Assembly (NCBI GenBank): GCA_045863555.1
Contig: BTUU01000001.1
Span: 1 to 64,000, forward strand
DNA: 64,000 nucleotides
Direction: 5' to 3'
From: JACRLV01 sp045863555
GTDB taxonomy: Bacteria; Planctomycetota; Phycisphaerae; UBA1845; Fen-1342
The position numbers and the translations under genes were made by a program. This document shows, piece by piece, positions 35,595 to 42,643 of this stretch. Position 1 is the stretch's first letter. Each line of letters opens with the position of its first letter. Below the pieces are notes generated by a model. It was not told the DNA's origin and did not search any database. It saw only the letters and a list, made by a program, of their open reading frames with translations.

Positions 35595-36599
35595 ATGCCC
35601 ACACTCAAAGCCGCCATATACGGCGCCAGCGGCTACGGCGGAGTCGAACTCCTCCGCCTCCTCGCCGCGCACCCCGACGTCACCGTTACCGCCGCGACCT
35701 CGCGCGAGCCCGGCCGACGCGTTGATGAAGTCCACCCCGGCCTCCGCGGCCTCTGCGACCTGAAACTCGTCGAAAGCAAGCCCGACAGCCTCGACCCCGG
35801 CCTCGACGTCATCTTCTTCGCCCTCCCGCACGGCGAGTCGAAGCAGATCGCCGATGCCGTCGCCGCCCGCTGCCCGAAGGCCCGCCTCATCGACCTCGCC
35901 CAGGACTTCCGCACCGGCCACGAGGCCGCCGGCTGGGTCTACGGCCAGCCCGAGCTCTTCGCCGAGGAGATCCGCGGCGCGCAGAAAATCGCCTGCCCAG
36001 GCTGCTTCGCCACGGCCATCCTCCTCGCCGTCGGCCCCGCGATCCCCGCCGGCTACATCCCCGAACGCGTCATCATCGACGCCAAAACCGGCTCGTCCGG
36101 CAGCGGCGCATCCGCCCAGGCCGGCACGCACCATCCGACCCGTGTCTCCACGCACAAGGCATACAAGGTCTTCGAGCACCAGCACGAGAAGGAGATCGCC
36201 GCCTCGCTCCGCCGCCTCATCGAAGCCCGCGGCGACGCCCTCCCGCCCCCGCGACTCGCATTCGTCCCGCAGTCGACGCCCCTCGTCCGCGGAATCTACG
36301 CCTGCTGCTACCTAATGGCCGACTCGCGCAGCGTCCACACCGACCTCGCCTACGCCTACCGCGCCTTCTTCCGCGAATCACCGTTCATCCGCGTTCTCGA
36401 CGAGCCTCCGAACGTCGCGCATGTCCGCGGTACGAACAACTGCGACCTCTACGCAAAAGAGCACGACGGCGTCTGGCTCGTCATCTCCGCCATCGACAAT
36501 CTCGTCCGCGGTGCATCCGGCCAGGCTGTCCAGTGCATGAACCTCGCGTTCGGCCTGCCTGCCGACCGTGGGCTCCGTCTCGCGGCGCTCCTGCCGTAA
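35595..36599 (+). CDS. argC: N-acetyl-gamma-glutamyl-phosphate reductase
   Basis: The 334-residue enzyme performs the NADPH-dependent third step of arginine synthesis. The NAD(P)-binding loop GASGYGGVELLRLL (9-22), CPGCFATA with the catalytic Cys near residue 136, SGSGASAQAG, and the conserved His region (RGIYACCYL and NVAHVRGTNNCDL) are present. It is isolated from other arg genes. The gene reads away from the HNH operon, with about 120 bp between them. Confidence 0.94.
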   Translation: MPTLKAAIYGASGYGGVELLRLLAAHPDVTVTAATSREPGRRVDEVHPGLRGLCDLKLVESKPDSLDPGLDVIFFALPHGESKQIADAVAARCPKARLIDLAQDFRTGHEAAGWVYGQPELFAEEIRGAQKIACPGCFATAILLAVGPAIPAGYIPERVIIDAKTGSSGSGASAQAGTHHPTRVSTHKAYKVFEHQHEKEIAASLRRLIEARGDALPPPRLAFVPQSTPLVRGIYACCYLMADSRSVHTDLAYAYRAFFRESPFIRVLDEPPNVAHVRGTNNCDLYAKEHDGVWLVISAIDNLVRGASGQAVQCMNLAFGLPADRGLRLAALLP

Positions 36600-36879
36600 A
36601 ACGCGTGGGTTAATCGATCGGGGGGACGGCCCGCCGCCGCGTGCGAAGATCATTCGCGCTCCCGGCAGCCGGTCGTTCGACGTTTGTCCCGGGTTCCGCC
36701 TCTCCCGGCGCGATTTCCGCCGTCCGACTCTGACCGGAACCGCCTCCCCGCAACCGCTTTCGTCGCTTGGCCTGAAGAAAATCCTTGCAATATGTTTGGG
36801 ATCCGTTAGCATATGGAACGGCTCTTCGGAGGGGCATGAGGCGACGGTCAACCGTCTGTAGGGTTTTTGAATGATCGCG

Positions 36880-36895
36880 CCACAACCTGTTGTGT
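36880..36895. promoter_or_regulatory. NrdR-box-like palindrome upstream of nrdJ
   Basis: The sequence CCACAACCTGTTGTGT contains the perfect inverted repeat CACAAC-CT-GTTGTG (36881-36894). It keeps the CAC...GTG arms of the 16-base NrdR box (consensus ACACWATATATWGTGT), differing at the centre and the first base. NrdR boxes repress ribonucleotide reductase genes, and this one lies about 205 bases before nrdJ. NrdR boxes usually come in pairs; a second clear copy at the expected spacing was not found. Confidence 0.5.
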
Positions 36896-36902
36896 ATCGG
36901 AC

Positions 36903-36932
36903 ACTTGCAGCAAACCGAAAAATTTCGCAAGT
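36903..36932. promoter_or_regulatory. Inverted repeat immediately upstream of the nrdJ -35
   Basis: ACTTGC (36903-36908) pairs with GCAAGT (36927-36932). Within it CGAAA-AA-TTTCG (36916-36927) is a second, off-centre palindrome. It ends five bases before the -35 box, a typical activator or repressor position. The centre is 30 bases, about three helical turns, from the NrdR-like box. Confidence 0.45.
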
Positions 36933-36937
36933 TTCCT

Positions 36938-36966
36938 TTGCCACCCCCAAGATGTTGAGGTATAGT
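36938..36966 (+). promoter_or_regulatory. Sigma-70-type promoter of nrdJ
   Basis: TTGCCA (36938-36943), 17 bases, TATAGT (36961-36966) is close to the TTGACA/TATAAT consensus with ideal spacing. Transcription would begin near 36973, leaving a leader of about 128 bases. A weaker TTGCAA-N16-TAGCAT (36785-36812) lies further upstream. Confidence 0.65.
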
Positions 36967-37026
36967 ACCCGTTGCCGCCCAATTCCTACGGCATAGCGAG
37001 GAGGCCGGGCGGTGACTTGTGTCTGA

Positions 37027-37098
37027 CTGGGGTTCGCATCCCGCGCCCCAGCCCGTCAAGCCGGTTTCTAAAGCCCAAATCTTGAAAGGGAGTTCAAG
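37027..37098 (+). promoter_or_regulatory. Structured nrdJ leader with Shine-Dalgarno in a hairpin loop
   Basis: Two hairpins lie in the leader: CTGGGG (37027-37032) with CCCCAG (37046-37051), and CTTGAA (37081-37086), loop AGGGAG, TTCAAG (37093-37098). The AGGGAG loop of the second is the ribosome binding site, eight bases before the ATG at 37101. Presenting the site in a loop could modulate initiation. No cobalamin riboswitch consensus was found. Confidence 0.5.
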
Positions 37099-37100
37099 GG

Positions 37101-40100
37101 ATGTCGCATCCAACCACGAACGGCCGCCCCGTCGCCACACAGGACCAGCCGAAGCTCACCAAGAACGCGCGCAAGGTTCTCGAGGCCCGATACCTGAAAA
37201 AGAACGAAGCCGGCGAGTGCATCGAAACGCCCGCCGACCTCTTCCACCGCGTCGCCCAGACCGTCGCCAACGTCGAAAAGATGTACGGCGGCACCTCGGC
37301 CGACGTCTCCCGCTGGGAAAAGCGCTTCTACGACCTCATGACCACGGGCGATTTCATGCCGAATTCGCCCACGCTCATGAACGCCGGGCGCGAGATGGGC
37401 ATGCTCAGTGCGTGCTTCGTCCTGCCGGTGCGGGATTCGATCGACGAAATCTTCAACAGCATCAAGCACACCGCCCTCATCCAGAAGGCCGGCGGCGGGA
37501 CCGGTTTCGCCTTTGACGAGCTGCGCCCCACCGGCGACTTCATCAGCTCCAGCGGCGGCACCACCAGCGGCCCGATCAGCTTCTGGCGCGCCTTCAGCGA
37601 AGCGACCAATGCGATCCAGCAGGGCGCGTTCCGCCGCGGCGCGAACATGGGCATGATGTACATTCACCACCCCGACATCCTGAAGTTCCTGCACGCCAAG
37701 CAGGACCTCACGCAGTTCACGAACTACAACATCTCCGTCAAGGTCACCGACGCGTGGATGGACGAGTTCAACGCCGATCCCGATTCGCCGCACGTCGTCC
37801 GCAACCCGCGCACCGGCGCGTGCTTCCTGATCCCGAAGGACGTGGAGATCTGGAAGTACGACGTCCGCAGCCTCATCGAGATCAACGCGGTCAAGCCGAT
37901 CGAGTCGAAGGACCCGAAGGCCGCGTACTTCACCGCCCCCGAGCTCGTCGGCGAGCTGCCCGAGGTCCTCGCCGGCAAGGTCTACACCAAGCGCGACATC
38001 TGGAACATCATCATCCAGAACGCCTGGCAGACCGGCGAGCCGGGCGTCGTCTTCATCGACCGCATCAACGAGGCCAACCCCACGCCCCACGTCGGCCGCA
38101 TGGAAGCCACCAACCCCTGCGGCGAGCAGCCCCTGCTGCCCTACGAGGCTTGCAACCTCGGCAGCGTGAATCTCGGCAGCTTCATCCGCAACGAGTGCAC
38201 GCCCGACGCGTTCGTCGACTGGGACGCCCTGCGCGAATGCGTCCACGCTTCGACGCGCTTCCTCGACAACGTCATCGACGCCAACAACTACCCGCTGCCC
38301 GAGATCGACGCGATCTGCAAGTCCAACCGCAAGATCGGCCTCGGCATCATGGGCTTCGCCGACGCGCTCTACAAGCTGAACATCGCGTACAACAGCGATG
38401 CCGGCGTCGCGATGGGCGAGCAGTTCATGAAGTTCGTCAACGACGAGGCCCACAATTGCAGCGAGGCTCTCGCCCGCGACCGCGGCTGCTTCCCCAACTG
38501 GAAGGGCAGCCACTGGGAGACGAAGTACCAGCGCCTCATGCGCAACTCGTGCACGACCACCGTCGCCCCGACCGGCACCATCAGCATCATCTCGAACTGC
38601 TCCGGCGGCATCGAGCCGATGTTCTCGCTCGCGTTCATCCGCAACGTCCTTCGCGGCCAGAAGCAGGGCGAAAAGCCGCTCGTCGAGGTCAACGATACCT
38701 TCCTGAAGGTCGCGAAGGCCCGCGGCTTCTACTCGGAGGCGTTGCTGGAGCGCATCGCCACCGAGGGCACGCTCGCGCACATCGACGAGATCCCGCAGGA
38801 TGTGAAGGACGTCTTCGTCTGCGCCCACGACATCGCCCCCGAGTGGCACATGCAGATGCAGGCCGGCTTCCAGCGGCACAACGACTCGTCCATCAGCAAG
38901 ACGATCAACTTCGCCCACGATTCGTCGGTCGAGGACGTCGAGAAGATCTACCGCCTGGCCTACGAGCTCCGCTGCAAGGGCGTCACCGTCTACCGCGACG
39001 GCTGCCGCAACTTCCAGCCCATGGCCCTGAAGGACAGCGAAAAAAAGCACGCGGCGGCGACAGAATCCGCGCATTCGACGACTTCCGCGACCGCATCGGC
39101 CCCGGCCGCTGCGAAGCCTGCGAAGAGTGAGCCCTGCCACGCGGCGGCGCCGGCCGCGGCGCCGGTGGGGGCCGCCAGCGCGCAGCCGGTCAGTGCGCCG
39201 GCCCCGCGCGTCCCCGCGCGCCTCGACCCCGCCGACCTGCCCGAGATCGTCTCCGGCCTGCGCATCCGCCAGATGACGCCCTTCGGCAACATGCACGTGA
39301 AGATCACTGTCGACCCGCGCAGCGATCGCGAGCTGGAGGTCTTCGCCCAACTCGGCAAGGGCGGCGACGTCGCCACCAGCGACCTCGAAGCCATCTGCCG
39401 CATGATCTCCCTCTGGCTCCGTTCCGGCGGCTCGCTCAAGCACGTCATCAAGCAGCTTGAGGGCATCGGCAGCTCGCTCCAGATCCCGACCAAGTTCGGC
39501 CGCATCATGTCCCTGGGCGACGGCCTCGCCTGCGCCCTGAAGAAATACATGCGGGCCAAGGAACGCTTCGGGCTCAAGCCCCTGCTCCTCGGTGAAGTCG
39601 ACCTCTCGCAGCTCGACAACCCCACCGCCGGCCGCGAAGTCCTCGACCGCGCCGTCCCGGGCATCCTGCCCGCCGTCCAGGGTGGTGCGGGCATCCTGCC
39701 CGCAGCGGCGTCAAACGGAGGCAACGGCGGCGGCCCCAACAACTCCGCCGGCAATGGCGGCAAATCCGAACCCGGCTACGCCAGTGGTGGGCCCGCCCCC
39801 GCGCGGGGCGGCCCCGGAGGTTCGCCCGCCGGATCGCCCGCGAAGGCGGCCGTGTTCGAGTCGCGCATCAGCGAGTCGTCGATCGTCGTCACCCGCACCG
39901 AAGCGCGGGCCGCCGGCGAGACGCGCTCGCTCCAGGCCTCGGCCGCGGGCCAGCACGACGCCGCGGGCGTCCTCGCCGCGGAGGGTGACAGCGGCGACAG
40001 CGGCATCCACGAAGCCATCACCGAGACGGCCGTCGGCGTCATCGACGACGCCGCGGTCGGCGACGCGGTGGAGCTGATCGAGACGGCCGATGTGATCGCG

Positions 40101-40307
40101 GACATCACGGACATCGAAGAGGCCATCTTCGCCGAGGCCTCGCACAGCGACGCGGCCGCGAAGCCGGCGTTCATGGATCAGCGCCCGGTGCGCCACTTCC
40201 ACGACAGCGCCGAGCACTTCAAGGTCAAGTGCCCCGAGTGCAACAGCTCCCTGGCCCTCCAGGAAGGCTGCCGCAAGTGCCATTCGTGCGGGTGGAGTGC
40301 GTGCTAA
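37101..40307 (+). CDS. nrdJ: Vitamin B12-dependent (class II) ribonucleoside-diphosphate reductase
   Basis: The 1068-residue enzyme reduces ribonucleotides with adenosylcobalamin. The catalytic barrel has MPNSPTLMNAGR, LSACFVLPV (redox Cys), GGGTGFAFDELRP and NPCGEQPLLPYEACNLGSVNL (C340, E342). An Ala/Pro-rich linker (about 650-710) leads to a TSCPD domain (about 715-830). A second long disordered linker (about 850-1030; Gly, Ala and acidic residues) precedes the C-terminal zinc-ribbon tail CPECNSS...GCRKCHSCGWSAC, the mobile dithiol arm or metal site of class II enzymes. Residues around 850-870 (GILPAVQGGAGILPAAA) are encoded by REP-like palindromes. Promoter and leader elements are described separately. 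Confidence 0.95.
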   Translation: MSHPTTNGRPVATQDQPKLTKNARKVLEARYLKKNEAGECIETPADLFHRVAQTVANVEKMYGGTSADVSRWEKRFYDLMTTGDFMPNSPTLMNAGREMGMLSACFVLPVRDSIDEIFNSIKHTALIQKAGGGTGFAFDELRPTGDFISSSGGTTSGPISFWRAFSEATNAIQQGAFRRGANMGMMYIHHPDILKFLHAKQDLTQFTNYNISVKVTDAWMDEFNADPDSPHVVRNPRTGACFLIPKDVEIWKYDVRSLIEINAVKPIESKDPKAAYFTAPELVGELPEVLAGKVYTKRDIWNIIIQNAWQTGEPGVVFIDRINEANPTPHVGRMEATNPCGEQPLLPYEACNLGSVNLGSFIRNECTPDAFVDWDALRECVHASTRFLDNVIDANNYPLPEIDAICKSNRKIGLGIMGFADALYKLNIAYNSDAGVAMGEQFMKFVNDEAHNCSEALARDRGCFPNWKGSHWETKYQRLMRNSCTTTVAPTGTISIISNCSGGIEPMFSLAFIRNVLRGQKQGEKPLVEVNDTFLKVAKARGFYSEALLERIATEGTLAHIDEIPQDVKDVFVCAHDIAPEWHMQMQAGFQRHNDSSISKTINFAHDSSVEDVEKIYRLAYELRCKGVTVYRDGCRNFQPMALKDSEKKHAAATESAHSTTSATASAPAAAKPAKSEPCHAAAPAAAPVGAASAQPVSAPAPRVPARLDPADLPEIVSGLRIRQMTPFGNMHVKITVDPRSDRELEVFAQLGKGGDVATSDLEAICRMISLWLRSGGSLKHVIKQLEGIGSSLQIPTKFGRIMSLGDGLACALKKYMRAKERFGLKPLLLGEVDLSQLDNPTAGREVLDRAVPGILPAVQGGAGILPAAASNGGNGGGPNNSAGNGGKSEPGYASGGPAPARGGPGGSPAGSPAKAAVFESRISESSIVVTRTEARAAGETRSLQASAAGQHDAAGVLAAEGDSGDSGIHEAITETAVGVIDDAAVGDAVELIETADVIADITDIEEAIFAEASHSDAAAKPAFMDQRPVRHFHDSAEHFKVKCPECNSSLALQEGCRKCHSCGWSAC
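39657..39703. repeat. REP-like palindromes inside the nrdJ coding sequence
   Basis: Two copies of GGGCATCCTGCCCG (about 39659-39672 and 39689-39702), the second extended to GGTGGTGCGGGCA-TCC-TGCCCGC, lie in frame within the disordered linker of NrdJ. The same unit, with TTC in the loop, is intergenic at 33676-33697. This suggests a mobile palindrome captured by the coding sequence. Confidence 0.65.
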
Positions 40308-40320
40308 CGAAGGTTCATTC

Positions 40321-40542
40321 ATGTACACCGGCTATTGGATTGAGGACAAGGTCATTTACGGACCGAAGCAGTCGGGCAGATTCTGGATCGAAGATGGGTA
40401 CATTTGGGGGCCCACCAACGCTGGGCGCTACTGGGTCGACGAGGGCGGGTTTATTTTCGGCCCGTCCTCTTCGGGTCAATATTGGATCGAGGGGAACTCT
40501 ATCTACGGTCCTAACGGAGACCTCCCCTGGTTGACAGAGTGA
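40321..40542 (+). CDS. Small protein of four 16-residue YWI-GP repeats
   Basis: The 73-residue protein consists of four tandem repeats with the pattern (Y/F)W(I/V)(E/D)...I(Y/W/F)GP..(S/A)G: Trp at 6, 22, 38 and 55, and Gly-Pro at 14, 30, 47 and 63. Each unit reads as two short beta strands and a turn, so the whole may close into a small four-fold beta structure, similar in style to the 4-fold beta flower. It starts 13 bp after nrdJ and ends 22 bp before the next gene. GC content is lower than in nrdJ. No signal peptide. I do not recognise the family with certainty. Confidence 0.65.
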   Translation: MYTGYWIEDKVIYGPKQSGRFWIEDGYIWGPTNAGRYWVDEGGFIFGPSSSGQYWIEGNSIYGPNGDLPWLTE

Positions 40543-40564
40543 TCGCGCGAATGGAGTGACTGCG

Positions 40565-41680
40565 ATGGAAGCGGAACGGATACTCGGCGCAATCGAGATT
40601 ATCCGAGCGGACTTCGAAGACCGTCAAATTCTCAAGTCGCTAACCGCCCTCAACGGCGCTATGCAGCAGGTCGTAGCGAATCCAGCGGACGCTCCACTCC
40701 AAGATGCGCTGAGTCAGGCACTCACCCAGTTTGATACTGCCGTCGCAAAATCCAAATCCAACGCGGTTCCTATCAGTATCAGAAAGACACTCAAGAGAAT
40801 CGACGCGGCACCGCTCATTGGCGAAACGTTGAAAGCCGAAGTAAGTTCAATAATCGAAGCTCGGCCGTTTCTCTTGCCTGTAGCGGCTCAAAAACTAGCG
40901 AAGCTGGTCGACGGTGTTGCTAAGAGATTCGAACGCGTAAAGACAGCTGCGCAATCCCTGAAAGCCATCGGCGTTTCGGCGACAAGTATCGATGGAGACC
41001 AATATGAGATCGGCATCTCGCTTCCAACGCACATCATCCACAACGACTTGCGCGAAATTCAATCGAACGTGGCTGATTGGATTTGGGTGCTTGACAGCCT
41101 CAGCGAGCTGATTCATGGAAAAAAGAGCGAGACGCTCCCTATTAGAGGTGTGGGGACTGGCAGTTTTGAGATATTTCTCAGTATGGATTTGGATGGAGCC
41201 GCAGCAGTATTGCTTGTAGTCGGTGCCATGGTGAAGATTTTCTCAGGCAGCAAGAAGCGTTCGCTAAGGGTAACCGAAATGGCCGAAGAGGGTTACCCAA
41301 GTGCGACGATAGACCAAGTCACAAAAGACAACGAAACGATAATTGAAACAAAGATCGACGAGATCGGACAATCGATCGCGAAACGAGCGAGCCCCAAACT
41401 TGATGAACCGCGGCGAAATGAACTCATCGCGATCGTCAACAAGTGCATTCGGTTTATCTTTCGAAGCATCAATCGCGGGGTCGATGTTGAAGTGAGCACT
41501 CCCCCAAATCCACCCGCTAATTCCGACCCGGAGGAAACCAAGCGGATTCAAGCGATTGCGATCGAAATCGAGACACTGCGATTAGAGGTCAACCAAGCCG
41601 TTGCTCGACTGGGCGCGCGGACTGAACCTATCTTGCAGTTGCCGAAGTCCATAGAAGAGGACGAACCAAAACTTGGCTAA
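40565..41680 (+). CDS. Uncharacterised protein with one hydrophobic segment
   Basis: The start at the ATG at 40565 gives 371 residues and is favoured by GGAG eight bases upstream. Residues 1-135 are helical. At 155-200 there is a conserved-looking HIIHNDLREIQSNVADWIWVLDSLSELI ... GVGTGSFEIFLSMD, leading into a hydrophobic stretch (about 204-226, IFLSMDLDGAAAVLLVVGAM). The tail (about 235-371) is charged and helical. There is no catalytic motif. The gene is visibly lower in GC than nrdJ and lies with the repeat protein between nrdJ and a palindrome island, suggesting acquisition as a cassette. Not recognised as a known family. Confidence 0.65.
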   Translation: MEAERILGAIEIIRADFEDRQILKSLTALNGAMQQVVANPADAPLQDALSQALTQFDTAVAKSKSNAVPISIRKTLKRIDAAPLIGETLKAEVSSIIEARPFLLPVAAQKLAKLVDGVAKRFERVKTAAQSLKAIGVSATSIDGDQYEIGISLPTHIIHNDLREIQSNVADWIWVLDSLSELIHGKKSETLPIRGVGTGSFEIFLSMDLDGAAAVLLVVGAMVKIFSGSKKRSLRVTEMAEEGYPSATIDQVTKDNETIIETKIDEIGQSIAKRASPKLDEPRRNELIAIVNKCIRFIFRSINRGVDVEVSTPPNPPANSDPEETKRIQAIAIEIETLRLEVNQAVARLGARTEPILQLPKSIEEDEPKLG

Positions 41681-42345
41681 ACCGGGCGGGTGGCATTGCG
41701 ACGAATTTCCGGTGCCATGCTCGACACGACCGGCGCGAGCGACGTTCCGTAGCGTTCCCGCCTGCGTTCGAAGCGGCCGCACAGGTGGCCGAAATCAGCC
41801 GGCGGGTGGGCGGGTCAGAAATTGGGGGTGGCATGGGCAGGCGGGGCCGTATCCGCCTGCCCGTGCCCTCGCGCGACACGCCCAACTCGCCCTCCCCCGC
41901 ATCGCCGCAGGCGATTCTCCAGCACCAACGGTGCGAATCAGCACCAGCCCAGGGCAGCGCCCTGGGAATCGATCGCGCGCGCAACCAAAGCCCTGAAGGG
42001 GCGCTCTAACCTCGCCCAGTCGAATACCCCCGCCGCAGTTGGATCGCCCCTTCAGGGCTCATTGAGGGCAACCCCGCGCACCTGGGGCGTTGCCCCAGGC
42101 TCTGGCTGGAGCGCCCCGTTGGGGCTGAGACGAGCGTGGGGAACGGTCGGAATGGAACGGGGCGGGTGGCACGGCCGGGACAGTAGGGCATTGTGTGCCA
42201 CTGCTCTGTGAGCAGTGAATTCCGGCGTCAGGTGGCGCCAAGATACGTCGAACGCTCCCGGCACCAGTGCTTTGCCACGTGAAGTCTCTTGCCTCGCCCG
42301 CCGCCCGCTTCATAAACTACGGTGTCGACTCAAGGGAGACCGCCG
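41681..42345. repeat. Palindrome-rich intergenic island
   Basis: No credible gene in 665 bases, but many hairpins: GGCATGGGCAGGCGG with CCGCCTGCCCGTGCC (41830-41867, one G.T pair), CCCAGGGC-AGC-GCCCTGGG (41948-41966), CCTGGGGC-GTT-GCCCCAGG (42081-42099), GCCCC-GTT-GGGGC (42113-42125). The 12-mer GGGCGGGTGGCA occurs at both edges (near 41684 and 42162). A 20-base repeat shared with position 3517 lies at 42194-42213. It has the look of a REP/BIME insertion site downstream of an acquired cassette. Confidence 0.72.
41989..42059. repeat. Perfect 15-bp inverted repeat with 41-base spacer
   Basis: AGCCCTGAAGGGGCG (41989-42003) and its exact reverse complement CGCCCCTTCAGGGCT (42045-42059) enclose 41 bases rich in C. 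The arms could be the ends of a tiny non-autonomous element, or the arms of a large hairpin in RNA or single-stranded DNA. Confidence 0.65.
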
Positions 42346-42606
42346 ATGGACTTTCGCGGAATCATCGATCACGGCGTCGTCCGCCCGCTCGAACCGCTGA
42401 CCCTGCCCGAGGGCACGGAGGTTGAGTGCCGGCCTGTCAATGGCTACGCCATCGACGGCTCTTTCTGGCAGAGCCCCTCCATCCGCGAACTCGCCGCTCG
42501 CCAGGGCATCGCAGCGCCTCCCCGCGCCGCCGATCTCGCCGGCGACTGGCCCGACGCCGACTCGCTCGACGACTTTCTGGCCGACCTCCGCGCGGTTCGC
42601 CGCTGA
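42346..42606 (+). CDS. AF2212-like (DUF104) antitoxin family protein
   Basis: The 86-residue protein opens with MDFRGIIDHGVVRPLEPLTLPEGTEVEC, the family signature (a strand, then VxPLEPLxLPEGTEVE). AGGGAG lies eight bases before the ATG. Related genes normally precede a PIN-domain (VapC-like) toxin, but here the next gene is on the other strand and no PIN domain (D...E...D) is near. It is therefore an orphan antitoxin or a stand-alone regulator. The C-terminal half (PRAADLAGDWPDADSLDDFLADLRAVRR) resembles tails that bind the toxin. Confidence 0.78.
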   Translation: MDFRGIIDHGVVRPLEPLTLPEGTEVECRPVNGYAIDGSFWQSPSIRELAARQGIAAPPRAADLAGDWPDADSLDDFLADLRAVRR

Positions 42607-42643
42607 TGGACGCCGTCCTCATCGAACATTCAATGCCCGGCAC

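Noticed and set aside
36843..36870. GACGGT-CA-ACCGTC followed by GTTTTT as an argC terminator
   Set aside because: The perfect stem would leave a two-base loop; opening it to a workable loop leaves only four pairs. It is also about 240 bases past argC.
36916..36927. CGAAA-AA-TTTCG as a second NrdR box
   Set aside because: It lacks the ACAC/GTGT arms of the box; only the 36880-36895 site resembles it.
37027..37051. tRNA T-arm-like sequence GGGGTTCGCATCCC
   Set aside because: The loop lacks the conserved A58, no matching acceptor strand lies about 60 bases upstream, and no anticodon arm can be built. It is better read as a leader hairpin.
36973..37100. Cobalamin riboswitch before the B12-dependent reductase
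   Set aside because: The B12 box (AGYCMGGRARRCCGGTG) and the expected multi-stem core are not present in the leader or further upstream.
37068..39443. Very long open frame antisense to nrdJ
   Set aside because: Strong GC3 bias keeps antisense frames open. The predicted protein is a monotonous run of Val, Asp, Gly, Ala and Arg with no domain, and the plus-strand nrdJ is certain.
40556..40564. GTG at 40556 as start of the unknown 371-residue protein
   Set aside because: It overlaps the GGAG ribosome site that is correctly spaced for the ATG at 40565.
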